Assembly: GCF_904849725.1 (NCBI RefSeq)
Contig: NC_058523.1
Location: 209,587,689 to 209,651,688 of the forward strand
Length of the DNA stretch: 64,000 nt
Direction of reading: 5' to 3'
DNA from: Hordeum vulgare subsp. vulgare
Lineage: Eukaryota > Streptophyta > Magnoliopsida > Poales > Poaceae
Position numbers and translations under genes: made by a program
Notes under the pieces: model-generated
Told to the model about the DNA's origin: nothing
Database searches by the model: none
Seen by the model: only the letters and a program-made list of their open reading frames with translations
Part shown: positions 22,867 to 36,142 of the stretch, piece by piece
Numbering within the stretch: position 1 is the first letter of the stretch
Layout of the letters: each line of letters begins with the position of its first letter

Positions 22867-25800
22867 GCTAGATAGCATTGTGCTCATGTCTTCTTTGCAT
22901 TTGCATCTAAAAAGTTTCAACAAAAACAACAAAGTGGCAAAGGAAAAACTCAAAACCCTACCCACCATTTCAATTAAAGGAAATTTCAAACTAGTTCAAA
23001 ATCAATGAACCCAAAATGGCCTCAAGAAATGCTCAAACTTTCTGATAAATCATGAAAGTAAATGAACATTGGAGAAAACTATTTCTTGACATTTTAAGCA
23101 TTTCATTTTTTGCAAAAGCCACTGGTTTCAAATTTAAAAATTTCAAATCAGAAACTATAATTTTCCAAAAATGTTGAAAGTCTTGGAAATGAGTGGGGAT
23201 ATTATAATAAATATTTCAGGAGGTTAAAATTAGTTTTTACTTTTTGTTTTGGAGCTGAAATAATTAGCAAAGCAATAAATAGCAAAACAGAAAAACAAAA
23301 GCAGAAGAAAAAGGAAAAGACTTACCTGACGCCCACGCCAGGCCCAGCCCATCTCGCCGCTCGTCCCCTTCCCCGCGCCAGTAGGCAGCAGGAGGTTGCC
23401 GCCTCCTCCTCCGGCGCGGCCACGCACCTGCGTGCCTGCCTGGTCGCCGGTTCGCCCTGGCGACGGCGGGGATAAGCTCCCCAGAGCCTCACCTATCCAT
23501 TCCCCGCCTCGTTCTCCTCCTCCGCCCGGATCCCCTCCTTGTCCCTGCTACCGCCATTAGAGCCGAGCTCGAGCTCGAGCTGGCCGTGCCCCTGGCCATA
23601 GGATCTCCTCCGCGAGCACGCCATTAGCTCCGCCTCGTCGCCCTGGTCGTCTCTGCAGAAGCCGAAGTCCCCTCGAGCCCTGCAACGCCCGCAACGCCGT
23701 CGTCTTCTTCCTCCGGCCGCCGGACCTCTCCCATCGATTCGTCGCCCCCAGGCCTTCCCCGAGCCGTCTGAGCTCTTCTCTGCACTCCCTGTGAGCATGC
23801 GGTGGTTTTCCCTAAGCTTTCCCCGTCGATCCCCTCCTCTAGCCCTAGTTCCACCGGAGCCCGACGAGCACCGCCGCTGCCGCTCGTCGCCGGTAGCCCT
23901 CCGATGTCCAGCTCGTCCTCCCGTGAGCACCAGAAGCTCCAGGACGACGCGTAGATGCCGTAGCAGCTAAGATCTATGCGTGGATCCCTCTGATTCAAGC
24001 CCCCCGACGACGCCCGAGCTTCGGCCGCCGCTCCGTCTCGTCGCCGACGCCTCTTCCGGCGACCCTAGCCTCCCCAGTTGGTCCTGCCAGATCGGCCGCT
24101 TCGCGAGCTTGCTGTAGCTGCCATCCGCGTGCGATTTGGTGCTGTGCAGCACCGTCTAGGTCGCCTCCGGCGAGCCCTCCACCGCGGGTTTGGTCGCCGG
24201 CGACCACCCTCCGGTGGCCGTCGACGTTGCCGGCCATTAGGGCCTAATCGCCCTCCTCTGAGTCGCTGACAGAGGGCCCCACGCCTGGTCAAACCCCAAT
24301 TAGGGGCTGGTCAGCGCGGGATTAACCCCAGAGAGGCTGACTAGTGGGGCCCCCCTGTCAGGTTTGACCTGCACAGGTCGGCTAACCTGCTGACGTCAGC
24401 CTGATGCAATAATGGAATTTCCAGTATAAAAATAATTAAGGAAATTGCTAAAAATTGCAAAAATCATAGAAATTAATCTCCAATGAAAATAATTTATATA
24501 TGAAAAAGTATCAAAAAATTTCAAGGATTCTGATTATGCTATTTTCAGCTATGTTTGAAAAGGTTACAGAACCCTAAATTGTGAAATAAGGAATAATTCA
24601 ATTCTTTTAATCACTTTATAAATGGATTTTGCAAAAATATCTAAATTTCATTATAAATGCAATGATCACACGCTGCCCTAGCTGTAAATCAGTACCATAA
24701 CATGACATTTCATGCATGTTAACATTAGGTTGATCTGAGCATCAGGTCGAATCAATTAAACCGGTATCCGGGAATACCCGTTTGAATTGCTATTCGAATG
24801 TGATTCAAATCAACTCTAAACCTAAAACATCTTGATTATAATAACTTATCACTTTGCATTCTCATGCCATGCTCATGCATCATTTTGATTGCATATGATT
24901 GTTATTGAATGTTGCCGTTCATTTCGGTAGGACGGATATCGTTCCTCCTCTGAGCAACAAGGCAAGCACCCCTTTTGATCATCCCGATAACACCTATGTT
25001 CCTGCTCCTGCACCTATTTAATGCATTAGGATCAAATGCTTCAACTGCTTTTGCCACGATAGTTGGACCCACTTCCTTTGCATGACTTAACCTTGTCACA
25101 GTAAATAGCCGAACCTTGCAACCTAGCATACCTGGTAGTTGCTTGAGCTATAATGTGCCTTATCCTGCTATGCATGCTATGCTTAGAGTTGTGTATGGTC
25201 TGTCATCTGGGAGATGAACAGAAATGTGGAATGTGTTCGGTACGCAAAGGTCGTGTGTTGAACTTGATTTGGTAAAGGTACCGGTGAAAGGCTGTGTAGG
25301 AGTACATGGCGGGTTGTTTCATCGGAACCGTCCTTAGGAACTGAGTTCCGTGTATGTAATCCAAGACTAGATACTACCACATGCTGGGCCTTGAAATATG
25401 ACCCCGCTCGGCCTATTAATCGCGTAGTACTCGGTCCAGGAGTTGCAAGTAGTTTCTGGTGTTTATAGAAATGCTGGAGGCCGTGCATGGTGCTGACCTG
25501 AGAGGTGGACCGTGATGCGGTAGGCAGTGGCACGGTGTACCAAGTGGCACCCAGATGGTGGGCTTGGGAACCCTGCGCACATCGTTTGAGGCCGTGACGG
25601 AAACCTCAGCCGGACTTCCGTACGGGTTACTCTCAGATAGGTGATAAACCTGGACTAGGTACTAGTGTGGTTAACGGTCGTGGCCGACTCCCTCGCTGGG
25701 CTTCCGCTTGAAGGTTGCCGAGGTGCATGACGTGCACATGGCGATAAGTGGCGGGAGCGTGTGTGACGAAGTACACCCCTCTAGGGTTATGAACTATTCG

Positions 25801-26957
25801 AATAGCCGTGTCCGCGGATATGGACTACTTGGAGACATATGTTGTTCATAGATAATTCAATGGCTACTCATAAAATTGTCAAGATAAGCGTGAGTGTCGT
25901 GGACGGCATTTCCGTATGGAGACGGAATGATTCCACGATAGTGTATTGTTGTGGTGTTAGTGGACTCGTTTGCGAGAAATCAAGTTGTCAAAACTAATTT
26001 CAAAAGCAAGTTGTCTAGCCACGAGTCAAATGCTGGCTTTCCGCATGAAACCCCACAATACCTTCTTGATACCTTGCATGAGTAGTTAGTCACCCTAAAG
26101 TCTTGCTGAGTACCTTCGTACTCATGTTTGCTTAATCATGTTGCAGAGGTTGCTAATGACCCTAATGGAGGATTCTTCGTAGACATCGACGACGACGAGT
26201 AGCTGGTGTCCCAGCTACGATCTGGCCCTACGTCGGCTCTGTAGTATAGTCAGGCCATGTGCCTTCTAGTTGCTCTGTCTGTACCCAGACAGCTTATAAC
26301 TCTTCCGCTGGCTTGTATTGTGTGACTGATATTATGGGTCGTGAGACCCTTAATGTGTAATAATATGTGTGTGGCTCTTCCGAGCCTCTTAAATAAAGCT
26401 TGTATGTTTATGGTTATGTTGTGATGCCATCGATGTATCTATACATATCGGTATGCCATGCGTACGTGTGTCTTACTTGATATGTATGGGGTTCGAATAC
26501 CAAGTCGTGAACTTTAGTAGCACTCCTTACAAGGAAATGCCCCTTTGTGATCCAACGAGCCTTGGTAGCTCGCTACTGCTCCGGACGCATTGATTGACCG
26601 GCATGTGTCCTTCTTAGCTGTTGTGTCTGTCCCCTTTGGGGAAATGTCACGCGACGTAATGGAGTCCTTGTAGCTTGCTACGACTCGTCTACGTTCGTTG
26701 ATGACCGACACCTGCTTTGTTGGGTCATGTATGCCTGTCCTTGTGCGGAACTACCACTTTGGTTTATGACTAGACATGTCGATCCGGGTTCTTTGACATT
26801 GGAATGCTAGCGACACGATCGCATACGTGAGTCAAAAGACGTAAACGGTCCCGGCTAAGGTAAGGCTGCAGCCGTGGAGTTAACCGTGCGTGAGACCACA
26901 AAGAGATGCGATGTGTTACAGGCTGGATTCCTATGGCTTAGGATCGGGGTCCCGACA
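22847..26957 (+). repeat. E2 right LTR (4111 bp)
   Basis: Starts TGCACATCCC (one T lost relative to TGTCACATCCC) and ends CCCGACA. It lacks 35 bp corresponding to 14771-14805 of the left copy, which removes most of the first micro-ORF exon. The hairpin array is kept at 26107-26397 with AATAAA at 26392-26397. Confidence 0.95.
26107..26397 (+). promoter_or_regulatory. E2 right LTR: five-hairpin array and poly(A) signal
   Basis: Same hairpin series as in the left LTR; in this copy it would act as the 3' end of the element RNA. Confidence 0.6.
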
Positions 26958-29900
26958 ATTCCGTTGTTGCCGTGTTGTTAGATTGTATGTCGGATTTATC
27001 ATGCGCATCATCTACATTGCATCGGCACTGTGTTGCCACTAGTTTTTAAAACCTGCATCCATTATTAGTTGTCGGTTCTCTCCGTTCTTGCCGTTGAGTG
27101 TTTTGAGACCAGTCACACACGCACGTGCCCGCGACATCGATAAAATATTGTTTTTAAAGTGTGTGGAAAAATATTTATGGATTGGGTTGAAACTTGGCGT
27201 GCGGTCTTATTGTAATGTAGGTAGGCCGGGTGCCAAATTTCATGGCAATAGAGTTAGTTTGATACATGTACCGTTTATTATATAGCGGCACTATAGCCGG
27301 TTTATTTGTCGGACCTTCGGTGTTTTAAAACTCTGTCGTCGGGTGCCCGTTTTCCCTGTCATCTCCACCTAGCCCCTCTACACAATCCATCAAATCCATG
27401 TGAGCCAACCTCGCGACAGAGCCGTCCAATCAAGATCGAACACTCCGAAAAGGGACGAAAACCCCTAACTCTACCCCCTTTCCCTATATAAACACCTCCC
27501 GTGCCTAATTAGGAAAACCATAACCCTACCTTGATCCGCGCAGCCATCTCCCACCCCAGCCGCCAAAGTAGCTAGATCTACTCCCACCTCCTCTCTCCTC
27601 GAGTGGGCCCGCCAAGCCTAGAGCCACCCCTCCCCGGGGCCGGGTCGCGCGCCGCCGCTGCCTGAGCTTCACCGAGCTCGCAAGGCAGCCCCGCAGCTCC
27701 TCCCGCTGCCCTCGTCCTGCACCCGCCCGCACCCTCGCCGGAGCGTCGTCCGGCCAGCCAACTAAGGATCATCGGAGCACTGCCCCTCATCGGCGACCAC
27801 CTCGGGTAGGGGAACCCATCTGCTGCGCCCATCTCCTCCTGATCATCTCCCTCTAAGCTCTCCTCTCTCCCTCCCATGCAGGAGCTGCAGCCATGGTCGC
27901 CGCCCGACCTCCTCCTTGTCTGCCGCGCTCGGATCCGGCCGGGACCCGCCAGATTCAGAGGATCTGTGCCGCCTCCCGCCTTCTCCAACACCGCCTCACC
28001 CCGTCGGAGCCCCTGCAGGTCTAGCGCGCCGGTCAACCCCGTCGTTGCTCATTCTTCAGGTGGGAGACGAGGTTACATGGACGAGCGCTTGCTTGGGCCG
28101 CCACCCGCAGCTGTGCCAAGCCTAGCAGGCCCCTCACCAGCGGCCCAATCGGCCTCCATCACCCCCTTCGGCCTAGCTCGCCCTACTCCTAGTGTGCCTC
28201 CCCCGAGCTGCTCTGTGGGCCTAAGCCCAAGAGGAGCACCCCCTTTTTCCATTTATTCCCCGCCTGTGTGTTTTCTTTTTATGTCATGCTCGTGCACTGT
28301 AGGCCCATCTACTGTAGAAACTCGACCTGTGTAGTTTTTTAGGACCTCTGTATTCATTAATTTCACAGAAAACATAGAATCGGATCGCGACAAATTGAAT
28401 CTGTCAAACATGTTGATTTAAGCGTAGAATAATACTTTTCAGCTCTCATGCATAATTAAAGCTGCTTAGTGTGTTGTTTGCATCAGTTTGCGTGTTGACG
28501 TGAAAGAAGCTGTTTAGGTCGTAGTTAATTATCCGTAGCTCCATTAGAGATGAGCCATATATGTAAATGGACTAGAACAATGAGTAGAATCACGTGAACC
28601 TCTTTGTTTTGCTTTTTAACAAACATAAAATGTGATTAGGAAAATCTGGACAGAATTTGAATGTAACACGTGGGGTCGTTTCGGAGATGTCATATGTCGT
28701 TTCCAGCCTCATTTAAAATGCCTAGTTTAATTTGTGCTTCACCCCTTGACATGTTTAACAATATTTAATATTGTCGTGTACCTAAACGGGAGTGAACTAA
28801 ATAATTCGTATGTGTAGTTTCATCAATATGCAACTCGTTGCATATTGAGCTTCACTTAATGTGTAGCGTTTGACTCTTGTGATTTGTCATGCCATACCTT
28901 GCATATTTGAAACTGGTCAAGCATCATATGTGAATTGCATCATGTCGTGCATGTGATGTGGTGAATATAGTGTGTTGATTCTTGTTTCCGGTTTGCTTCG
29001 TCTCGATAGAGTTCCCCAAGCGTGTCGGAATGTGGGGACCCGTTCGAGTACGTTGGTTCGTCTGCTTCACGGAGTCGTTCTTCTTCCAAGCGGGATCTCA
29101 GGCAAGATGGTCATTTCCCCAGATATCATTACTATCGTCGCCATGCTAGTTGTTTCATTTTGATCATTATGTCTCCCTGCCTACCACCTGTTAAATATCA
29201 GCCCCCATCATTGCCTTGAAAACCTTCAACCTTTCTACAACCTAGCAAACCACTGATTGGGTATGATACGACTTGCTTAACCTTTGGATAGCATTGCTAG
29301 TTGCACGTGCAGTTGCTTCCATGTGATAACATGGGTTCTTTCTTATCACCATATAATTGCTAATTAATTTAATGCACCTATATATTTGGTAAAAGGTGGA
29401 AGGCTCGGCCTTTCTGGCCTGGTGTTTTGTTCCACCTTTGTTGCCTTAGTTTTGGCTACCGGTGTTATATTCCATGATTGAGCACTCCTAACACGATCGG
29501 GGTTGTCATGGGGACCCCCTTGATAATTTGTCTTAGATTAAAACTGGTCTAGCAAGGCCCAACTTTGGTTTTACATTTCCCTAATAACTAATAAATAGCA
29601 TAGGGACTCGTCGGCACCCGCGGACAATTAATCAACCCCGGGGCCAATGCTCCTCATGAATGTTGATCCACCCACCTAGCAGTCTGCGGTGCCACCTCAG
29701 GGCAACTCTAGTCGTTTGGCTATCGTACACTATGCATAGACGGTTGTGTCCTGAGAACGACATACGCGGCTCCTATCGTGTTCGTCGACACACCAGGTGC
29801 CCTTGCTGGATTAGTTTTACCTTTGACGAATACCTTGTGCATCGGGATTCCGGTGATGCTCTGGGCTATCTCACATTTGAGGTTTTCCACTAAGGAATCG

Positions 29901-30766
29901 GAGGAGATCACTAGTTTCATGATTGAGGTTTTCTATCCGGCTTGTACTAATTTGTGATGGACTAGTTGGAGCACCCCTACACGGTTAAATCTTTCGGAAA
30001 GCCGTGCCCACGGTTATGTGGCAACCTGGAAACTTTGTTTAACATCCGGTTGTTGATAACTTGAAGTAAGCTTAATTAAAACTTGCCAATTGAGTGTGTA
30101 ACCATGACTGTCTCTTTCATGAGCTCCTTCTCCCAACGAGGACACGGTGGGGTTATGTCTGACATCAGTAGGTGTTCAGGATCATTCATTTGATCATCAT
30201 TAGTTCACGTTCGTTATGTGTAGATCTTCCCCCTCTTTTATTCTTGTACTCGTAAGTTAGGCACCTCAAATAAATGCTTAGTCGCTTGCTGCAGCCTCAC
30301 CACTTAACCTTACCTCACCCATTAAGATTTTCTAGTCTTGATACCTTTGGAAATGAGATTGCTGAGTCCTATGGCTCACAGATTAATACAACACCAGTTG
30401 CAGGTACAGGTAAAGTAAATACTTTGACGTGAGCGCGTTGATTGTGCTATTTGGAGTTTCTATTCTTCGTCGTCAATCTAGGATTTGTTCCAGGGCGGCC
30501 CCCTGGGATAGCAAGGATGGACGTCATTATTTTATCGGGTTTTTTCATGCATAGTCGGACCCTGCTCTTCTTCATGATGATTGTATGTATTGTACTGATG
30601 TGACTCTGATGTAGCTTTTCGCGAGTGTAAGCCAACTCCTTATACTCATCTTTTCAGTACATGTACATCTAACAATATCCATTCTTGCATAACAACGAGA
30701 TGCATTTCTATCCCTGTCTAGGCCCTCATGGCAAAATAAGGATAGGACCGCATCGTGGGCGTTACA
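26958..30766 (+). repeat. E3 left LTR, main part
   Basis: It resumes after the second ATTCC copy and ends GGGCGTTACA before a primer site. It has a TATA box, a C-rich leader (about 27500-28260), an AT-rich middle and a 3' part. A diverged form of the cross-family block (29990-30030) is present, as are CTGAGTC and TTGCAG elements similar in order to E2 (about 30360-30405). AATAAA-type sequence lies near 30270. ORFs of up to 152 codons in the C-rich part are Pro/Arg-rich and overlap on both strands; not called. Confidence 0.85.
27485..27491 (+). promoter_or_regulatory. E3 LTR TATA box
   Basis: TATATAA in the context CCCTATATAAACACC, followed within about 50 bp by the C-rich leader. This is the expected promoter of the LTR. 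Confidence 0.7.
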
Positions 30767-31149
30767 AGTTGGTATCAGAGCAGTACCGACTTAGGAGCCC
30801 CCATGATTGATCGAACTTGGCCGAGTCGAGTCTAATGAAAAAACTACTTTGTGTCTAGTTATATATCGGAGAGTAGGATTCTTTTTCTCCTCTTCTATGT
30901 TCTGGTGAGGAATCTTGACGTAATAATTTTAATTCTACTCCTCTTCTCACAGAAAAAAATTTAGGATCACGCGGATATTTTTGGAATCTATATGATGTCG
31001 ATGTGACAGAGTTCTGTCTTGGTGCCTCCTGTGTGACTTAATTTCTTCTGAGTAGTTGAGCTCTAGGGGATTCTTGAGCACATTTTTATCATTCAGGTTT
31101 CTTAGTATCTAAGGACGGAGGATGTTCGAAATTGCTTCAATGCTGCTAG
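30767..31149 (+). other. E3 primer site and start of interior
   Basis: TGGTATCAGAGC at 30770-30781 is the initiator tRNA-Met primer site. The following leader sequence has no gene and is cut by copia element E4 at 31150. Confidence 0.85.
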
Positions 31150-32933
31150 TGTTGGGGAACGTTGCATGGGAAACAAATAAATTCCTACGCACACGAAGAC
31201 CTATCATGGTGATGTTCATCTACAAGAGGAGATTAGATCCACATACCCTTGTAGATCACTCAGCGGGAAGTGTTAAGAAATGCGGTTGATGTAGTGGTAC
31301 AACTTCATGATTCAAAGCACTGTTGTCCCACGATCCGTTCCGATCTAGCACCGAACGGACGGCACCTCCACGTTCAGCACACGTACAACTTGATGACGAT
31401 CTCGGCCTTCTTGATCCAGCAAGTGAGACGGAGAAGTAGATGAGTTCTCCGGCAGCACGACAGCGGGCCGGTGTTGGTGATGATCTATTCTTGCAAGGCT
31501 CCGCCCGAGCTCCGCAGAAATCTAATCTAGAGGAAAAACTACGAGGTGTAGGTTTGAGTTGCACGTGGAAAAGTTGTGTCTCAAACAGCTCTAAACCTCT
31601 AGTATATATAGGAGGATCCTAGGGGTGGGGCAAATCCCTAGGGCGCCGGCCAAAGGTGGCCCTCCTTGGGTCGGCCGAAGTGGGAGGGAGGAGTCCTTCT
31701 CCAATCCCACTTGGATTAGGACTCCTTCCTTATTTTCCCACCTCTTTTGGTTTTTCCACCTTTTCCTCATGGGCTTTCCTTGGATGACTTTGTCATCCCA
31801 TTATACCTTATTGTACATCCAATAAACCTACGTGGACCCCTTGGGGCATGGTGGGCCCACCCAGTGGGCCCCCGGAAACCATTCGTCACTCCCGGTACAC
31901 TGCTGGCAACGCCCGAAAACTTTCCAGAATCCAAACACCAACTTCCTATATATTAATCTTCATTTCCGTACCATTCCGGAAACTCTCGTGACGTCAATGA
32001 TCTCATCCGGGGCTCCGAACAACCTTCGGCCACCAACACATATAACTCAACTATACTAAAACACCATCGAACCTTAAGTGTGCAGACCCTGCGGGTTCGA
32101 GAACTATGTAGACATGACCCAAGACACTCCTCGGTCAATATCCAATAGCGGGACCTGGTTGTCCATATTGGATCCTACTTATTCTACGAAGATCTTATCG
32201 GTTGAACCTCTGTGCCAAGGATTCATATAATCCCGTATATCATTCCCTTTGTCCTTCTGTATGGTACTTGCACGAGATTTGATCGTCGTTATCCGCATAC
32301 CTATTTCAATCTCGTTACCGGAAAGTCTCTTTACTCGTTCTGTAATACAAGATCCCATGACTTACACTTAGTCACATTGCTTGCAAGGCTTGTGTGTGAT
32401 GTTGTATTACCGAGTGGGCCCCGAGATACCTCTCCGTCACACGGAGTGACAAGTCCCAGTCTTGATCCATACTAACTCAACGGACACCTTCGGAGATACC
32501 TGTAGAGCACCTTTATAGTCACCCAGTTACGTTGCGATGTTTGATTCAGACAAGGTATTCCTCCGGTGCCAGTGAGTTATATGATCTCATGGTCATAGGA
32601 ATAAATACTTGACACACAGAAAACAATAGCAACAAAATGACACGATCACATGCTACGTTTATAATTTGGGTCTTGTCCATCACATGATTGTCCTAATGAT
32701 GTGATCCCGTTATCAAGTGACAACACTTGTCTATAGCCAAGAAACAATGACCATCTTTGATCAGCGAGCTAGTCAACTAGAGGCTTACTAGGGACAGTGT
32801 TTTGTCTATGTATCCACACATGTATTTGTGTTTCCAATCAATACAATTATAGCATGGATAATAAACGATTATAATGAAAAACGAAATATAATAATACCTA
32901 ATTTATTATTGCCTCTAGGGCATATTTCCAACA
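31150..32933 (-). repeat. E4 copia 3' LTR (1784 bp)
   Basis: On the minus strand it starts TGTTGGAAATATGCCCTAGA and ends GTTCCCCAACA, the typical ends of the BARE-1/Angela/WIS group. Inner phrases (CCGAGTGGGCC, GTGACGGAGAGGTATCTC on the two strands) also match that group. ORFs in it are not genes. Confidence 0.9.
31603..31610 (-). promoter_or_regulatory. E4 copia LTR TATA box
   Basis: TATATATA in the minus-strand context CCTCCTATATATACTAGAGG, at the usual place in BARE-type LTRs, upstream of the leader-like segment. Confidence 0.65.
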
Positions 32934-35281
32934 GTGTGCCACTTGCACTAGAGTCAATAATCTAGTTAACAAATCCAACACCCATATAGTTCTGGGGTTT
33001 GATCACGTCGTGCTTGTGAGAGTGGTTTTAGTTGACGATTCTGAACCTTTCAGATCCGTGTGTGCTTTACAAATCTTTATGTCATCCTATAGATTCTGCT
33101 ACTACGTGTTATTTGGAAATATTCATAATGACTACTCTACTATACAAATCCGGTTTACTACTCAGAGTCATTCGGATTAGTGCGAAAGCTTGCATCGATG
33201 TAACACTTTACGATGAACTCTTTAAGCACCTCCATCATCGAGAAAACTTCCTTAGTCCACTTGTTACTAATTAGGATAACTTTGACCGCTATTTAGTGAT
33301 TCAATCCTGCATCACTCTTTGTACCCCTTGACAGACTCATGGCAAGGCACACATCATGTGCGGTACACAGCTTGGCATACTTTCAGATTCTACGGCTAAG
33401 GCATAGGCGACGACCTTCGTCCTTTCTCTTTCTTCTGCCGTGGTCGGGCTTTTGAGTCTTACTCATATTCACACCTAACAACACAGCCAAGAACTCCTTC
33501 TTTGCTGATCTATTTTGAACTCCTTCAAAAATCTATCTAGGCATGTATTTCATTGAAAGTTCTATTTAGCGTTTTGATCTATCTCTATAGATCTTGATGC
33601 TCAATGTTCAAGTAGCTCTATCGAGGTCTTCCTTTGAAAACCTCCTTTCAAACAAACCTTTATGCTTTCCAGAAATTCTATAGTACTTCTGATCAATAAT
33701 ATGTCAACTACATATACTTATCAGAAATTCTATAGTGCTCCCACTCACTTCTTTGGAAATACAAGTTTCTCATAAACCTTGTACAAACCCAAAAGCTTTG
33801 ATCTTCTCATCAAAGCGTATATTCCAACTTCGAGATGGTTGCACCATTCCATAGAAGGATCGCTGGAGTTTGCATACTTGTTAGCATCCTTAGGATCGAC
33901 AAAACCTTCTGGATGTATCACATACAACCTTTCCTCAAGGAAACCGTCGAGGAAACAATGTTTTGTCATCCTATGTGAAATATTTCATAAATAATGCAGT
34001 AACTGCTAACATAATTCCAACAGACTTTTAGCATCTCTACGACTAAGAAAGTCTCATCATAGTAACCTCTTTGAACTTGTCGGAAACATCTTTGCAATAA
34101 GTCGAGCTTTTCTTAATGGTGACTTTTCACCATCATCGTCTGTCTTCCTTTTAAAGATCCATCTTTACTCAACAGTCTTACGACCATCAAGTAGTTATTC
34201 CAAAGTCTACACTTTGTTCTCATACATGGATTCTTTCTCGAATTTCATGGCCTCTAGCCATTTTTCGGAATCCGGGGCCACCATCGCTTCTCCATAGCTC
34301 GTAGGTTCATTGTTGTTCAACAACATGACCTCCAAGACAGGGTTACCGTACCACTCTATAGTAGTACGCAACCTTGTCGACCTATGAGGTTTGTAGTAAC
34401 TTGATCCAAAGCTTTAATGATCCCCATCATCAGTTCCACTTCAATTGGTGTAGGTGCCACAGGAACAACTTCCTGCGCCCTGCTACACACTGTTTGAAGT
34501 GACGGTTCAAGAACCTCATAAAGTTCCACCACCCTCCGACTCAATTCTTTCGAGAGAAACTTTTCCTCGAGAAAGGACCCGTTTCTAGAACAAGCACTTT
34601 GCTTTCAGATCTGAGATAGGAGATGTATCCAACTGTTTTGGGTATCCTATGAAGATGCATTTATCCGCTTTGGGTTCGAGCTTATTAGACTGAAATTTTT
34701 TCACATAAGCATCGCAGCCCCAGACTTTGAAGAAACGACAGCTGAGGTTTCTCGAACCATAGTTCATACTGTGTCATCTCAACAAAAATACGCGGTGCCC
34801 TATTTAAAGTGAATGTTGTTGTCTCTAATGCATAACCCATAAACGATAGTGGTAATTCGATAAGAGACATCATAGTATGCACCATATAAAATATGGCGCG
34901 TCTATGACATTCGGACACACCATGACACTATGGTGTTCTAGGTGGCATGAAGTGCGAAACAATTTCCACATTGTCTTAATTGTGTACCAAAAGCTCGCAA
35001 CTCATATATTCTTCTCTATGATCATATCATAGACAGTTTATCCTGTTGTCACGACGATCTTCACTCTGAAATAGCTTCGAACTTTTCAATATTTTAGACT
35101 TGTGATTCATCAAGTAGATACTCTTGTATCTACTCAAATCATTAGTGAAGTAAGAACATAACGATATCCACTCCGCGCCTCAACACTCATTGGACTGCAC
35201 ACATCAAAAATGTATTACTTACAACAAGTTACTTTCTTGTTCCATGTGGTATGATTTCGCATGTCTCAAGTTATTAAAAAT
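32934..35281 (-). pseudogene. pol: E4 copia pol remnant: integrase, RT, RNase H
   Basis: On the minus strand the readable pieces are, in order: integrase core to C-terminus (about 34918-34585: MVHTMMSLIELPLSFMGYAL, TLNRAP, YELWF, KVWGCDAYVKK, KADKCIFIGYPK), a linker (34544-34356), and RT (33969-33745: CFLDGFLEERLYV, HPEGFVDPKDANK). Weaker traces run towards the LTR where RNase H should be. Each piece is in a different frame and stops are frequent, so this is a dead copy. The integrase core is interrupted at 35281 by E5 and the upstream part resumes at 63607. Confidence 0.85.
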
Positions 35282-35841
35282 TGTCGGGACCCCGATCCCA
35301 AGCCATAGGAATCCAGCCTGTAACACATCGTAGCTCTTTGCCGTCTCACTCACGGTTATCCCCAAGGATGCAGCCTTACCTTAGCCGGGACCGTTTGCAC
35401 CTTTTGACTCGCGTATGCAATTTTGTCACTAGCAATCCAATGACAAAGAACCCGGATCGACATGTCTAGTCATAAACCAAAGCGGCAGTTCCGCACAGGG
35501 ACAGGCATACATGACCCAGCGAAGCAGGTGTCGGTCAACAGCGAATGTAGTAGATTCGTAGCAAGCTACAAGGACTCCATTACATCACGTGACATTTCCC
35601 CAAAGGGGACAGACACAGCAGCTATGAAGGACACATGCCGGTCAACAAATGTGTGCGGAGCAGTAGCGAACTACCATGGCTTGTTGGATCACAATGGGGT
35701 ATTTCCCTGTAAGGAGTGCTACTAAAGCCTACGGCTAGGTAATCGAACCCCATACTTATCAAGTAGAACACACGTACGCATGGCATACAGATATTTATAG
35801 ATACATCGATGGCATCACAACATAACCATAAACATACAAAC

Positions 35842-36142
35842 TTTATTTAGAAGGCTCGGAAGAGCCACACACATACAATTACAAGGTAGGGTCTGACGAC
35901 CCATCATCACAAGTCATACACACAGTTCTTACAAGCCAGCGGAAGAGTAAAACTTTCTGAGTACAGACAGAGGGGAAAGACAAAGGCACATGGCCTGACT
36001 ATCTACAAATCCATCCTAGGTCCAGATCGTAGCTGGGATACCAGCTACTCGTCGTCGTCGATGTCTAGGTAGAACCCTCCATTAGGGTCATTAACAACCT
36101 CTGCAACAATTTATTAAGCAAACATGAGTACAAAAGTACTCA
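35842..36142 (-). promoter_or_regulatory. E5 3' LTR: five-hairpin array and poly(A) signal
   Basis: Minus strand: hairpins at 36142-36125 (loop TTTT), 36048-36029 (TATC), 35970-35953 (TACT, one stem mismatch), 35902-35889 (GTCA) and 35866-35853 (TTCC), then AATAAA at 35847-35842. Stems match those of E2 and E6, while four of five loops differ. Confidence 0.6.

Larger units (their letters stand above)
12680..26957 (+). mobile_element. E2: complete Ty3/gypsy chromovirus-like element with intact gag-pol
   Basis: The element is 14,278 bp, bounded by TGTCACATCC and CCCGACA and flanked by the 5-bp duplication ATTCC (12675-12679 and 26958-26962). Order: LTR, primer site, leader with intron-like segment, extra ORF, gag-pol, polypurine tract, LTR. 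LTR copies differ by roughly one to three percent by eye, plus a 35-bp deletion in the right copy. E6 is a sister copy of the same subfamily; E5 has related coding sequence but a diverged LTR. The uninterrupted gag-pol makes this the best candidate for a recently autonomous copy in the window. Confidence 0.97.
12634..31149 (+). mobile_element. E3: Ty3/gypsy element, left LTR and start of interior, split by E2
   Basis: Removing E2 and one copy of its ATTCC duplication joins 12634-12679 to 26963-30766. This gives one LTR of about 3.85 kb that starts TGTAGCAGCC and ends GGGCGTTACA, followed by an initiator-Met primer site. The interior is cut after 383 bp by copia element E4. The remaining interior and right LTR should lie beyond the window. 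The LTR style (start TGTAGCAGCCCG, end CATCGTGGGCGTTACA) resembles abundant Triticeae gypsy families; I do not assign a family name. The left flank base block AGGTG (12629-12633) should reappear after its right LTR. Confidence 0.85.

Noticed and set aside
27578..28334. 152-codon ORFs on both strands in the E3 LTR
   Set aside because: Same GC-rich leader effect; overlapping opposite frames.
33032..33274. Plus-strand 80-codon ORF in the copia region
   Set aside because: Antisense shadow of the decayed RT/RNase H region of E4.
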